Shown: positions 1 through 9,477, counted from the first letter of the stretch. The stretch is DNA of 34,865 nucleotides from Alphaproteobacteria bacterium (GCA_947473325.1 CANJEJ010000011.1:1-34865), one strand, 5' to 3'. Notes: a model not told the origin generated them from the sequence alone. Numbers and translations: made by a program.

Positions 1-2
1 CA

Positions 3-431
3 GTCGCTCCGCGTGGCGAGCTGATGCCGTGGGTGGTCCTGATCAACCTCGCCAGCGCGGCCGGCAATGTCGCCCTGGTCGCGCTGCTGGTGCCGCCGTT
101 CGGCGCGGTGGGCGCCGCCCTGGCGATGGCTGGCGCACTTGGCATCGCCGCCTGGCTGCTGCTGGTGCTGGCGCGCCGGGTTGCCTACCCACCCGCATTG
201 CTGCCCACCGTGCTGGCGAGCAGCATCCCCGTCGCGGTGGCGCTCGCAGCCGAGATGATGCCCCCCGGCGGGGCCATTCTCATGTGCCTGGCGGCGAGCA
301 TCGCCGGTCTCTATGCCGCGCGCCGGCTGGGAGTCCTGCGCGATCTCGGCATCCTGGTGCCGCTGCTCTCCGACCTGCCGCGGTCCGTCGCGCAGCCGGG
401 AACGCGGATCATGCGCTGGCTGGCAGCCTGA
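3..431 (+). CDS. Polysaccharide flippase (Wzx/MATE-like), C-terminal part
   Basis: This is the last 142 or so codons of a gene that begins before the window; the frame is open to base 3. The product is strongly hydrophobic, with about four predicted membrane segments rich in Ala, Leu and Val separated by short loops, and ends in a short basic tail. This pattern fits the C-terminal helices of a Wzx-type lipid-linked sugar flippase (polysaccharide biosynthesis C-terminal domain). Such proteins move undecaprenyl-linked repeat units across the inner membrane. Its place at the head of a run of sugar-modifying genes supports the call. The family cannot be proved from the tail alone. The next gene starts 2 bases after the stop. 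Confidence 0.65.
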   Translation, partial: VAPRGELMPWVVLINLASAAGNVALVALLVPPFGAVGAALAMAGALGIAAWLLLVLARRVAYPPALLPTVLASSIPVAVALAAEMMPPGGAILMCLAASIAGLYAARRLGVLRDLGILVPLLSDLPRSVAQPGTRIMRWLAA

Positions 432-433
432 CC

Positions 434-937
434 ATGAAAAAAGCCCTGATGAAAGCCTTCGGCTATTCGCCAGGCACGGGCCTTGCGCTCTGGCTGGTCA
501 ACGGCTTCTTCCAGCGGGTGCTGCAGCTGGATTCCGATTGCCCGGTGAACAAGCATTTCACCACCCGCGTGCTGCATGCCCATGGGCTTGTCATCGAGGA
601 CAACTGTCCCGTCGTGCGGCGCAGCTTTGCGGTCAGCGGCGGATGCTATATCCACTGCGGCGATGGCCTGCGCATCGGCAAGGGCACGATCTGGAGCGCG
701 AATGTCGCCATTGTGTCGGGCGACCATGACCGCACCGACCTGGAACGCCCGCTGCAGACCGGCGGCATCGTCATCGGCCAGAATTGCTGGCTTGGCTTCG
801 GCGCGGTCATCCTGCCCGGCGTCACGCTCGGCGACCGTACCTTTGTCGGCGCCAACGCGGTGGTGACCGAATCCTTTCCCGAGGGCCATGCCGTCATCGC
901 CGGCAGTCCGGCCCGCATCGTGCGACGGTTGACCTGA
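434..937 (+). CDS. Hexapeptide-repeat (LbH) O-acyltransferase
   Basis: A 167-residue protein whose second half (about residues 75-165) shows the loose hexapeptide periodicity of a left-handed beta helix (IGKGTIW, IGQNCWLGFGAVILPGV, VGANAVV). It ends with the AGSPARIVR motif typical of WcaF/maltose-acetyltransferase-like enzymes. His98 in VSGDHDR is the likely catalytic base. These enzymes transfer acetyl or other acyl groups from CoA to a sugar hydroxyl or amine, so decoration of the polysaccharide is the likely role. I chose the ATG 2 bases after the flippase stop. The stop overlaps the next ATG (TGATG), so translation is probably coupled. The exact acyl group and sugar cannot be read from the sequence. 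Confidence 0.85.
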   Translation: MKKALMKAFGYSPGTGLALWLVNGFFQRVLQLDSDCPVNKHFTTRVLHAHGLVIEDNCPVVRRSFAVSGGCYIHCGDGLRIGKGTIWSANVAIVSGDHDRTDLERPLQTGGIVIGQNCWLGFGAVILPGVTLGDRTFVGANAVVTESFPEGHAVIAGSPARIVRRLT

Positions 938-2052
938 TGGACATCAAGATCCTTGACTGGCTGCGCTGCCCGGTCAGCGGCGAACGACTGGAGCTGGAAA
1001 CGCTGGAAGCGGAAGACGTGGGCGGCCGCCAGGTCATCAGGACCGGCATCCTGCGCTGCGCACAATCGAGGCTCTGGTACCCGATCATCAGCTATGTCCC
1101 GGTGATGCTGACCTTCCAGACCGCGCTGGTCGACGGCTTCGCCCGCCGCCATGCGGCGCAACTGTCAGCACAGCCCGGCTTCGCCCCGCCCAACCTGCCG
1201 CCCGAGACAGGCGAGCGCAGCGTGCAGAAATCCTTCACCGAGGAATGGTCGGGCCTGAAGGCCGACCCGCTCACCTTCGTCTACACCGTCGACCAGCTGA
1301 CCCTGCTGCATCGCGAGGTTTGGTTGCACCTGCCGCCCGAAGGCGACCCAACCAAGAAGCGGGTGATGGACGTGGGCTGCGGCTTCGGCCGTGAGGCACA
1401 GATCCTGGAAGGCATCTTCCCCAATGCCGATGTGCTGGGCATCGACCTGAACCTGTCGCTGCTTGAAGCCGCGCCGGCGCTGAAGGGCGATCCGCGCCTG
1501 CATCTCGTCATTGCCTCGCTGTTCAAGATTCCCTTCGAGAAGGGATCGATGGACCATGTCCATTGTCAGGGCGTGCTGCACCACACCTATTCGACCAAGC
1601 GGGCTTTCGATTCCATTGCCGCCTTCGTGGCGCCCACGGGCTCGATCTTCACCTGGGTCTACGCCACGGAAGATTCCTTCGTCGTGAAGGGTATGCGCGG
1701 CCTGGTCATCCGGGCCTATTGGCTCGTCAGCCATCGCATCGGCCGGCCAATCCTGTCGCGCCTGCCGGCGCCGCTGCGCAATGCGAGCATGTGGCTGATC
1801 ACCCTCATCCTGCATCCGTTGATCAAGATGCGCTGGCGGCATCCCACGCCGTGGAAGTTCAGCAACAGCCTGCATGGTCTGCGCGACATGTTCACGCCGC
1901 GCTATGCCGACCAGCTCGGCTTCAACGAGGTGCTGACCTGGTACGAGGAACTGGGCCTGACGCCCCTGATGCAGCGGCCGGGCCGCTACCGGGAAATCAT
2001 GGGCTCGCGCCTGCTGGGCGTCGGCATGGTCGGACGGCGGAGCGCTTCCTAG
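937..2052 (+). CDS. Class I SAM-dependent methyltransferase with N-terminal Trm112-like segment
   Basis: A 371-residue protein. Residues 1 to about 55 resemble a Trm112-type segment (WLRCPVSGERLEL, then GILRCAQSRLWYPI and ISYVPVML). Residues about 140-250 form a Rossmann methyltransferase core, with motif I VMDVGCGFG at 143-151, followed by an acidic residue after strand 2 (GIDLN) and a CQGVLHHT motif like that of Methyltransf_11 proteins. It probably methylates a sugar or a lipid-linked intermediate of the surrounding polysaccharide pathway; the acceptor is unknown. The start ATG shares a base with the upstream stop, and asnB follows 3 bases after its own stop, so it is inside the operon. 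Confidence 0.85.
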   Translation: MDIKILDWLRCPVSGERLELETLEAEDVGGRQVIRTGILRCAQSRLWYPIISYVPVMLTFQTALVDGFARRHAAQLSAQPGFAPPNLPPETGERSVQKSFTEEWSGLKADPLTFVYTVDQLTLLHREVWLHLPPEGDPTKKRVMDVGCGFGREAQILEGIFPNADVLGIDLNLSLLEAAPALKGDPRLHLVIASLFKIPFEKGSMDHVHCQGVLHHTYSTKRAFDSIAAFVAPTGSIFTWVYATEDSFVVKGMRGLVIRAYWLVSHRIGRPILSRLPAPLRNASMWLITLILHPLIKMRWRHPTPWKFSNSLHGLRDMFTPRYADQLGFNEVLTWYEELGLTPLMQRPGRYREIMGSRLLGVGMVGRRSAS

Positions 2053-2055
2053 TCC

Positions 2056-3954
2056 ATGTGCGGCATCGCCGGCATCGTCGCACGAACACCGATCGCGGGG
2101 CTTACCCGCGTGCTGGAGGGCTTTTCGTCCAGCCTGATCCATCGTGGACCGGATGATCATGGTTTCCTGACCTGGAATGGCTCTGGCGCCTTCGCTGCCG
2201 GGCGCGCGGCGCAGGCACTGCCCGATGGCGTCCTCGGCTTTACCCATCGTCGCCTGTCGATCATCGACCTGTCGGACGCAGGCTGGCAGCCGATGGTCAA
2301 CCAGAGCGGCGACAGCGCCATCCTGTTCAACGGCGAGATCTTCAACTATCCCGAGCTGCGCGACGAACTGCGCCAGCGCGGCCTGCAGTTCCATACCGAA
2401 TCCGACACCGAAGTGCTGCAGGCGCTGGTGGGGCTCGAGGGCGCCGCGGGATTGAACCGCACCACCGGCATGTTCGCCTTTGCCCGGCTTGACCGTCGCG
2501 CGCGGACCTTGCTGATCGCGCGCGACCCCTTCGGCATCAAGCCGCTCTACTACGCCGTTGGCCGTGACCGCTTCGCCTTCGCCTCGGAAATCCGGCCGCT
2601 GCTGACGCTCGACTTTGTGAGCCGGCGCGCAAACCCGGCGGCCGTATTCCGTTACCTGCGCCAGGCGGAGACGGATGGCAGCGGCGAGACGCTGTTTGCC
2701 GACATCCGCGAGCTGCCGCCCGCGCATTGCATCGAACTGTCGCTCGACGCGCCGGAAAGCCCCCGCATCACGCGTTACTGGACCCCATCGCGCCGGAGCC
2801 TGCCGAAGACGGTGGATGAACGCGCGCACCTGCTGCGCAACCTGTTCATGGAAAGCGTGCGCCTGCACCGCCGCGCCGACGTACCCGTTGCCGCAACCCT
2901 GTCGGGCGGCATCGATTCCTCTGGCATCGTCGCCGCGTTGCGTCAGCAAGAACCGCAGACGCCGCTCGCCGCCTTCAGCTTCATGGCCGACGATCCAGCC
3001 GTGGCGGAAGAGCGTTGGGCGCGCATGGTGGCCGACGCCGTGGGTGCCGACATTCGCCCCGTCCGGCTCGATCCCGACAAGCTTGCCGGCGACCTCGACC
3101 GGTTGATCACGACGCAGGAACAGCCCTTCACCACCTCCAGCATGTGGGCCCAGGCCGAGGTGTTCCGCGCCGTTCATGAGGCTGGCTTCAAGGTCGCGCT
3201 CGACGGTCAGGGCGCGGACGAGATGTTCGCGGGCTACCCGGTGTTCCGCGCCGCCTATGCCGCGGGGCTGCTGCGCCACGGGCGAATTCGCGAGGCACAG
3301 AATCTCATTGCCTCGGCCCAGTCGGGCGGCCTGCGCCTGCTGCTGCAGACCATGGCGACCTTCCTGCCCGATGCGGCACGACCGCTGATGCGCCGGCTGG
3401 CGGGAAAGCCGGTGATGCCGGACTGGATGCAGGCCGGCTGGTTTGCCACCGTGCCCGCCAACGACATGGCGCATGGTTCGCTCAACAGCCTGCAGGCCGA
3501 CCTGGCGCGCTCGCGCGAGAAATCGAGCCTGCCCATGCTGCTGCGCTATGCCGACCGCAATGCCATGGCCGTGTCGGTCGAGAACCGCGTTCCCTTCCTG
3601 ACCACCGACCTCGCGGAATTTGCCATTTCTGTGCCGGACAGCGACCTGATCGACAGTGCCGGGACGACGAAATCGGTGCTGCGCCGTGCCCTGCGCGGCC
3701 TGGTGCCCGACCCGGTGCTCGACCGCCGCGACAAGATCGGGTTTGTCACCCCGGAAGCGAGATGGTTCGCGGGCTCGCCCGCCCTCCGCGCCATGCTGGA
3801 GCGCACGGCCGGCACGCTGCCCGCCTGCTTCGCGCCGGCCGCGGCGGAACGCCTGCGTGCCGTGGCCGCCGGCCGGCAAGTGCATGACGGCGCCACCTGG
3901 CGCATATTCAACCTGGCGCGCTGGGCTGAACTCATGCGCGTGGAACTGGCCTGA
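2056..3954 (+). CDS. asnB: Asparagine synthase-like glutamine amidotransferase (first copy)
   Basis: A 632-residue protein starting MCGIAG, so Cys2 is the N-terminal glutaminase nucleophile once Met1 is removed. The class II amidotransferase domain (about 1-210) includes HRGPDD, HRRLSIIDLS, FNGEIFN and SDTEV. The synthetase domain carries the ATP-pyrophosphatase loop SGGIDS at 283-288 and DGQGADEMFAGYP. Length is close to AsnB-type enzymes. In surface-polysaccharide loci these proteins (for example the WbpS type) are generally thought to amidate uronic acids rather than make free asparagine. That role is inferred here from context. It lies 3 bases after the methyltransferase and 2 bases before wecB. 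A second, divergent copy lies at 6330-8264. Confidence 0.92.
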   Translation: MCGIAGIVARTPIAGLTRVLEGFSSSLIHRGPDDHGFLTWNGSGAFAAGRAAQALPDGVLGFTHRRLSIIDLSDAGWQPMVNQSGDSAILFNGEIFNYPELRDELRQRGLQFHTESDTEVLQALVGLEGAAGLNRTTGMFAFARLDRRARTLLIARDPFGIKPLYYAVGRDRFAFASEIRPLLTLDFVSRRANPAAVFRYLRQAETDGSGETLFADIRELPPAHCIELSLDAPESPRITRYWTPSRRSLPKTVDERAHLLRNLFMESVRLHRRADVPVAATLSGGIDSSGIVAALRQQEPQTPLAAFSFMADDPAVAEERWARMVADAVGADIRPVRLDPDKLAGDLDRLITTQEQPFTTSSMWAQAEVFRAVHEAGFKVALDGQGADEMFAGYPVFRAAYAAGLLRHGRIREAQNLIASAQSGGLRLLLQTMATFLPDAARPLMRRLAGKPVMPDWMQAGWFATVPANDMAHGSLNSLQADLARSREKSSLPMLLRYADRNAMAVSVENRVPFLTTDLAEFAISVPDSDLIDSAGTTKSVLRRALRGLVPDPVLDRRDKIGFVTPEARWFAGSPALRAMLERTAGTLPACFAPAAAERLRAVAAGRQVHDGATWRIFNLARWAELMRVELA

Positions 3955-3956
3955 TC

Positions 3957-5054
3957 ATGGCGATTCGCATTTATTCGGTCATCGGCGCGCGGCCGCAATT
4001 CGTCAAGGCGGCGGTCGTGTCGCGCGCCTTGGCGCGCCACACGAATGTGGTCGAGCGCCTGGTCCACACCGGCCAGCACTATGACCCGATCATGTCCGAC
4101 ATCTTCTTCACCGAGCTTGGTCTGCCCGCGCCGCATGTGAATCTCGGAATCGGCTCGGGTCCGCATGGCGCCCAGACCGGTCGCATGCTGGAGGCGCTGG
4201 AAAGCCTGTTCATCGCTGAAAAGCCAGATCGCGTGCTGATCTATGGCGACACCAATTCGACACTCGCCGCCGCGCTGACCGCGGCCAAGCTCGGCATTCC
4301 CGTCGACCATATCGAGGCCGGCCTGCGATCCTTCAATCGCGCCATGCCGGAAGAGATCAACCGCGTCGTCGCCGATGCCCTGTCGGACATGCTGTTCGCG
4401 CCGACCGACACGGCCGTTGGCCATCTGCGCCACGAAGGCATTCCCGATTCGCGCATCCATCGTGTCGGCGATGTGATGTATGACGCCACGCAACTGTTCG
4501 GCAGCCGTGCAGATGCCGCTGCAGTGACGCGTCTTGGCCTGACCCCGAAGACCTATGTCCTTGCCACCATCCACCGTGCCGAGAACACCGACGACCCGGA
4601 CCGGCTGCGCACGCTGTTCAACGCGCTGCAACGCGTCGCGGCGGAGCTGCCGGTCATCCTGCCGTTGCACCCGCGCACGCGGCAGCGCGCGTCAACGCTT
4701 GGCCTGCTCGACAGGCTGCCAGACGGCTTCAAGCTGACGGAGCCAGTCGGCTATTTCGACATGCTGGCGCTGGAGCGTGACGCGCGGGTGATCGCCACTG
4801 ATTCGGGCGGCGTGCAGAAGGAGGCCTTCTTCCATCATGTCCCCTGCGTGACGCTGCGCACCGAGACGGAATGGGTGGAGCTCGTCGACTCCGGCTGGAA
4901 TCGCCTGGCCCCGCCCGACAATGCCGCCGACGTGGCGACGGCGATTCTCGCTGCCGCGTCGCTGAACCTGGCGGCACTGGCGCATCCCGACTCCTATGGC
5001 GACGGCCACGCCGCCGAACACATTGCGTCGCGCCTGGCGAGTCTCGCGTCATGA
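3957..5054 (+). CDS. wecB: UDP-N-acetylglucosamine 2-epimerase (non-hydrolysing)
   Basis: A 365-residue protein matching the WecB family over its whole length. It shows the N-terminal GARPQFVKAA, the TGQHYDPIMS segment, YGDTNST, HIEAGLRSF (from residue 118), PEEINR, IHRAENTD and the C-terminal UDP-binding DSGGVQKEAFF. The enzyme interconverts UDP-GlcNAc and UDP-ManNAc in the cytoplasm, supplying amino-sugar precursors for the polysaccharide made by the neighbours. It starts 2 bases after asnB, and its stop overlaps the next start as ATGA. No UDP-ManNAc dehydrogenase (WecC) is in the window, so the fate of ManNAc cannot be followed here. Confidence 0.95.
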   Translation: MAIRIYSVIGARPQFVKAAVVSRALARHTNVVERLVHTGQHYDPIMSDIFFTELGLPAPHVNLGIGSGPHGAQTGRMLEALESLFIAEKPDRVLIYGDTNSTLAAALTAAKLGIPVDHIEAGLRSFNRAMPEEINRVVADALSDMLFAPTDTAVGHLRHEGIPDSRIHRVGDVMYDATQLFGSRADAAAVTRLGLTPKTYVLATIHRAENTDDPDRLRTLFNALQRVAAELPVILPLHPRTRQRASTLGLLDRLPDGFKLTEPVGYFDMLALERDARVIATDSGGVQKEAFFHHVPCVTLRTETEWVELVDSGWNRLAPPDNAADVATAILAAASLNLAALAHPDSYGDGHAAEHIASRLASLAS

Positions 5055-6328
5055 AGATCCTGCTCGTGACCTTCCAGTTCGCGCCCTACAACATCGTGGG
5101 CTCGGTGCGCGTCGGCAAAATGGCCAAGGCCTTGCGGGATTTCGGCCACGACGTGCGCGTGCTGACCGCCGCGCCGCTGGAGTATCCCGAGACCATGCCG
5201 CTGGAGATTCCCGCCGAGCGCGTGATGCAGACGCCCTGGTGGAACGTCAACAAGCCGCTTTACTGGCTTGCCCGGCGCATGGGCCGCGCGTCGGCTTCCG
5301 AAACCTACACGCCAGCCACCAGCGGCACGGGGCGGGTGCGCAGCCTGTCGCTGCTCGCGCGCGCCCTGACCAATTTCCCCGACGGCCAGATGGGCTGGTA
5401 TCTGCCCGCGCTGCGCGCCGGCCGCGCCATCATGCGCGGCTGGAAGCCCGACCTTGTGCTGTCGAGCGCCCCACCTTTCACCGGCCACATGATCGCGCGG
5501 CGCCTGGCCAAGGATGCGAAGGTGCCGTGGATCGCCGATTTCCGCGATCTCTTTAGCGAAAACCCCTACACGATTCGACCGACCTGGCGGCTCAACTTTG
5601 ACCGCTGGCTCGAGCGTCGCATCCTGCGTGACGCCGCGGCTTGCGTGACGATCTCGGAACCGCTCGCCAAGTCGCTGCGCGTGCACAACCGGCCCGTCGA
5701 GGTGATCCTCAACGGCTACGACCCGGCCGACCTGCCGAAGACAGCGCCCGTGCCGTCCGACACGGCGCCGGTGACCATTCTCTACACCGGCACGATCTAC
5801 CCCGGGCGGCGCGATCCTTCCCCGCTTTTTGAGGCCGTGGCGACGCTGGGTCCCCTGCGCGATCGCATCCAGCTCGCCTTCTGCGGCCAGGACCTGCGCG
5901 GCGTGCAGGCGGCGGCAGCGAAGCACGGCGTGCTGGATCGCCTGAAGTTGATCCCGACCATGCCCTATCGCGCCGCGCTGCAGGCACAGGCAGAAGCAGA
6001 CGTTCTGCTGCTGCTGCTGTGGAACCATCCGGACGAGGTCGGCGTGCTGCCCGCCAAGCTGTTCGAGTATATCGGCGCCGGGCGGCCGATCCTCGCACTC
6101 GGCCTCGAGACCGGGTCTGCGGCCGACATCATCCGCAGCCGTGACATGGGGGTGGTCGCAAACGATCCGGCGGCCATCGCCAAACAATTGCGGAGCTGGG
6201 TGGAGGAAAAGACCCTCACCAGCCGGATTGCCGGTCCCGCGCCCGAGGCCAAGAATGGCCTTTCACGCGTCGACCAGTTCCGCAAGCTCGACAACTTCCT
6301 GCGCAGCTTCGTCCCGACGGTTTCCTGA
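5051..6328 (+). CDS. Glycosyltransferase family 4 (WbuB-like)
   Basis: A 425-residue cytoplasmic GT-B glycosyltransferase. The N-terminus (LLVTFQFAPYNIVGSVRVGKMA, with HDVRVLTA) is like the WbuB group of GT4 enzymes, which transfer amino-deoxy sugars to lipid-linked O-antigen intermediates. The acceptor-side domain runs to about residue 215. The nucleotide-sugar domain includes ILYTGTIYPGRRDP and the GT4 EVGVLPAKLFEYIGAGRPI segment, with the glutamate that contacts the donor. The ATGA overlap with wecB fixes the start, and the next ATG follows the stop by 1 base. Donor and linkage are unknown. Confidence 0.88.
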   Translation: MKILLVTFQFAPYNIVGSVRVGKMAKALRDFGHDVRVLTAAPLEYPETMPLEIPAERVMQTPWWNVNKPLYWLARRMGRASASETYTPATSGTGRVRSLSLLARALTNFPDGQMGWYLPALRAGRAIMRGWKPDLVLSSAPPFTGHMIARRLAKDAKVPWIADFRDLFSENPYTIRPTWRLNFDRWLERRILRDAAACVTISEPLAKSLRVHNRPVEVILNGYDPADLPKTAPVPSDTAPVTILYTGTIYPGRRDPSPLFEAVATLGPLRDRIQLAFCGQDLRGVQAAAAKHGVLDRLKLIPTMPYRAALQAQAEADVLLLLLWNHPDEVGVLPAKLFEYIGAGRPILALGLETGSAADIIRSRDMGVVANDPAAIAKQLRSWVEEKTLTSRIAGPAPEAKNGLSRVDQFRKLDNFLRSFVPTVS

Positions 6329-6329
6329 C

Positions 6330-8264
6330 ATGTGCGGCATCGCCGGCTTCCTCGACCTGAAACACGGCCTGCCGGCGGACCGGCTGGAATCGCTCGCCCG
6401 CGCCATGGCAGATTCGATGCTGCATAGAGGCCCGGATGCGGGTGGTGTCTATGTGCACCCTGAGGCCGGCCTAGCGATCGGCCACCGGCGCCTGTCCATC
6501 GTCGATCTGTCGCCCGCAGGCGCGCAGCCGATGACCTCGGCCGACGGCCGCTTTGTCATTGTCTACAACGGCGAGATCTACACCGGCGATGAACTACGTC
6601 GCGATCTTGCACCGCGCGGCATCAGTTTCCGTGGCCATTCCGACACCGAGGCGATCCTCGAGGGCTGCGCCGCTTGGGGCCTCGACGCCGTGCTGCCGCG
6701 CCTGATCGGCATGTTCGCTTTCGCGCTGTGGGACAAGCAGACCCGGACGCTGTCGCTCGTGCGCGACCGGCTGGGCATCAAACCGGTCTACTGGGGCCGC
6801 TGCGGCGACACGATCCTGTTCGGGTCGGAGCTGAAATCACTGCGTGCGCATCCGGCCTTCAAGGGCACGATTGACCCGAATGCGGTGACGAGTTTCCTGC
6901 GCTTTTCCTATGTTCCCGCGCCACACAGCATCTATCGCGAAATTCACAAGCTGCCGGCCGGCCATGTTCTGACGATCGATGCCGGTGGCAACACCACGCT
7001 GAAATCGTTCTGGAACCTGGCTGAGATTACCGCGGCGGGCCAGGCGAACCCGGACCGGCGCAGCCGCGACGACATCCTGGCGGAGCTGGAGCCGCTGCTG
7101 CAGGACGCGGTGGGCCGCCGCATGATCGCCGATGTGCCGCTCGGCGCCTTCCTCTCGGGCGGTATCGATTCCTCGCTGGTCGTCGCGCTAATGCAGGCGC
7201 AGAGCAACCGGCCCGTGCGCACCTTCACCATCGGCTTCCACCAGGAAGGCTATAACGAAGCGGTGCATGCCAAGAAAGTGGCCGCGCATCTCGGCACCGA
7301 GCACACCGAACTTTATGTCGACCCGGCGCATGCGCAGGCAGTCATCCCGCGCCTGCCCGAATGGTATGACGAGCCCTTCGCCGATTCCTCGCAGATCCCC
7401 ACCTTCCTGGTGTCGGAGATGACGCGCAAGCATGTCACGGTCGCCTTGTCGGGCGATGGCGGCGACGAGATCTTTGCCGGCTACACACGCTACTTGTGGG
7501 CGCAATCGGCCTGGCGCTGGACGGCGCCGATGCCGCAGCTGCTGCGCCAGGGCCTTGCCAACACGATCCGCCTGCTGCCGCCGCACTGGTGGGAAGCGCT
7601 GGGCAGGCTTTCGCCCAAGCGCATCCCGCAGCTAGGCGAACGCATCCACAAGGTGGCGGAAGTGCTGCCGCAGGCCTCGCTTGATCATGTCTACCGCTCG
7701 CTGGTGTCGCAGTGGCAGGACCCTCGCAGCGGCGCCTTGGGCGGACAGGAACTCGGCAGCATCGCCGATGATCCCGCTCTGTCGCGGCTGGTGCCAGACC
7801 CAATCCAGCGCATGCAGATGCTGGACATGCTCACCTACCTGCCCGATGACATCCTGACCAAGGTCGATCGCGCCAGCATGGCGGTGAGCCTGGAAGCACG
7901 CGTGCCGCTGCTCGACCACCGCGTCGTCGAGTTCGCTGCGCGCATTCCGACCGCGGTGAAGATGACAGGTGGCCAGGGCAAGTGGCTGATGCGGCAGATT
8001 CTCTACAAGCATGTGCCGCGTGAGTTGATCGAGCGCCCGAAGCAGGGTTTCGGCATTCCCATCGGCACCTGGCTGCGCGGCCCCCTGCGCGCCTGGGGTG
8101 AAGACCTGCTCGACCCGAGTCGCCTGGGCCAGGAGGGCTATTTCCAGCCCGAGGCGATCCGGCGCATGTGGGATGAACACCAGTCCGGCCGCCGCAACCG
8201 CCAGTACCAGCTGTGGGGCCCGCTGATGTTCCAGGCCTGGTTGCGCCACACCCAGGCCAGCTGA
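6330..8264 (+). CDS. asnB: Asparagine synthase-like glutamine amidotransferase (second copy)
   Basis: A 644-residue AsnB-family protein with Cys2 after Met1 (MCGIAGF), HRGPDAGG, HRRLSIVDLS, YNGEIY and SDTEA in the glutaminase half. The synthetase half has SGGIDS at 276-281 and SGDGGDEIFAGY. It has the features of a complete enzyme. It differs clearly from the copy at 2056-3954, so the two are paralogues rather than a recent duplication. Both belong to the same tightly packed operon, and amidation of a sugar carboxyl group is the likely purpose, possibly on two different residues. Making free asparagine is the alternative. The start lies 1 base after the upstream stop. Confidence 0.92.
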   Translation: MCGIAGFLDLKHGLPADRLESLARAMADSMLHRGPDAGGVYVHPEAGLAIGHRRLSIVDLSPAGAQPMTSADGRFVIVYNGEIYTGDELRRDLAPRGISFRGHSDTEAILEGCAAWGLDAVLPRLIGMFAFALWDKQTRTLSLVRDRLGIKPVYWGRCGDTILFGSELKSLRAHPAFKGTIDPNAVTSFLRFSYVPAPHSIYREIHKLPAGHVLTIDAGGNTTLKSFWNLAEITAAGQANPDRRSRDDILAELEPLLQDAVGRRMIADVPLGAFLSGGIDSSLVVALMQAQSNRPVRTFTIGFHQEGYNEAVHAKKVAAHLGTEHTELYVDPAHAQAVIPRLPEWYDEPFADSSQIPTFLVSEMTRKHVTVALSGDGGDEIFAGYTRYLWAQSAWRWTAPMPQLLRQGLANTIRLLPPHWWEALGRLSPKRIPQLGERIHKVAEVLPQASLDHVYRSLVSQWQDPRSGALGGQELGSIADDPALSRLVPDPIQRMQMLDMLTYLPDDILTKVDRASMAVSLEARVPLLDHRVVEFAARIPTAVKMTGGQGKWLMRQILYKHVPRELIERPKQGFGIPIGTWLRGPLRAWGEDLLDPSRLGQEGYFQPEAIRRMWDEHQSGRRNRQYQLWGPLMFQAWLRHTQAS

Positions 8265-8269
8265 CGCCG

Positions 8270-9451
8270 ATGACCAACGCCCTGCGTCCACGCCTGCTGA
8301 TGGTGCTGAACGACGCGCCCTTCTTCCTTACGCACCGCCTGCCCATCGCGCGCGCCGCGCGCGACGCCGGCTTCGACGTTCACATCGCCGTCCCGGTCGA
8401 GGACGAGCCGGTGGCGGTGATGAAGCAGGAAGGCTTCGTCGTCCATGACATTCCGCTGCGCCGCGGTGCCCGCAAGCTCGGCGGCGAACTCGCCCTGATC
8501 CACCGGCTGTGGCAGATCGTCCGCACCGTCCAACCCGACCTGATGCACGCGGTGACGATGAAGCCGGTGCTCTATGGTGGCCTGGTGGCACGGCTGGCGG
8601 GCGTGCCGGCCGTGGTGCATGCCATCACCGGCCTTGGCTACCTGTTCGTGACCGAAGGGCTGGCGGCGCGCATCCAGCGCGGCATCGTCAAGCGGCTCTA
8701 CCGCTTTGCGCTCGGTCATCGCAACGCCTGCGCCATTTTCCAGAACCCCGACGACCTCGGCCTGTTTTCGCGCGAAGGACTGGTCGATCCGCGCATCACG
8801 CTGATGATCAAGGGCTGCGGCGTCGACATGCAGCACTACACACCACAACCCGAACCAGCGGGCCCGGTGACCGTGATGTTCCCGGCCCGCATCCTGGGCG
8901 ACAAGGGGGTGCATGAATTCGTCGAGGCGACGCGCATCCTGAAGGCACGCGGCACCGATGCCCGTTTCGTCCTCGTCGGCCGCACCGACCCCGACAATCC
9001 AACCGACGTCGGCGAAGACGGCATCCGCGCCTGGGAGCGCGAGGGGCTGGTGCAGTGGCAGGGCTTTTCCCGCGACATGGCCGCCACCCTGTCGCAGGCG
9101 CATGTGGTCTGCATGCCGTCGTACCGCGAAGGCCTGCCACGGGTTCTGATCGAGGCGATTGCCTGCGGCCGGCCGGTGGTGACCGCAGATGTGCCCGGCT
9201 GCCGCGAGGTGGTGCGCGACGGCGAGAACGGCTTCCTCGTCCCGGTCCGCAACGGCCCGGCTACAGCAGAGGCGATCGATCAGCTGATCGCCAACCCGGC
9301 GCTCCGCCGGCACATGGGCGAACGCGCCCGCGCCATTGCCGAGGACGAATTCTCCGTCACCCATTTTGTCGCACTATCGCTCGAGGCCTATCGCCGGGTG
9401 TTGCCAGCCCGCCGCTGGCCCCGTGCGGCACCGGATCCAACGCCGACCTGA
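8270..9451 (+). CDS. Glycosyltransferase family 4 (CapM/PglA-like)
   Basis: A 393-residue GT-B enzyme. The N-terminus (LLMVLNDAPFFLTHRLPIA), HAVTMKPVLYGGLVARLAGV and HAITGLGYLFV resemble the CapM/WbnK/PglA branch of GT4, which adds hexosamines during O-antigen or N-glycan assembly. The C-terminal domain has MFPARILGDKGVHEFVEA and the donor-binding segment YREGLPRVLIEAIACGRPVV. The start ATG is 5 bases after the asnB stop. It is the last gene before a hairpin (9478-9497), so it probably closes this transcription unit. Confidence 0.9.
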   Translation: MTNALRPRLLMVLNDAPFFLTHRLPIARAARDAGFDVHIAVPVEDEPVAVMKQEGFVVHDIPLRRGARKLGGELALIHRLWQIVRTVQPDLMHAVTMKPVLYGGLVARLAGVPAVVHAITGLGYLFVTEGLAARIQRGIVKRLYRFALGHRNACAIFQNPDDLGLFSREGLVDPRITLMIKGCGVDMQHYTPQPEPAGPVTVMFPARILGDKGVHEFVEATRILKARGTDARFVLVGRTDPDNPTDVGEDGIRAWEREGLVQWQGFSRDMAATLSQAHVVCMPSYREGLPRVLIEAIACGRPVVTADVPGCREVVRDGENGFLVPVRNGPATAEAIDQLIANPALRRHMGERARAIAEDEFSVTHFVALSLEAYRRVLPARRWPRAAPDPTPT

Positions 9452-9477
9452 AACCGCCCGCCCAAACGCATCACCCA

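Noticed and set aside
1165-3885. A 906-codon open frame on the - strand opposite the methyltransferase and asnB.
   Set aside because: It is opposite two genes with clear family motifs. Its translation is Arg/Gly/Gln-rich with no motifs, as expected from the antisense of GC-rich coding DNA.
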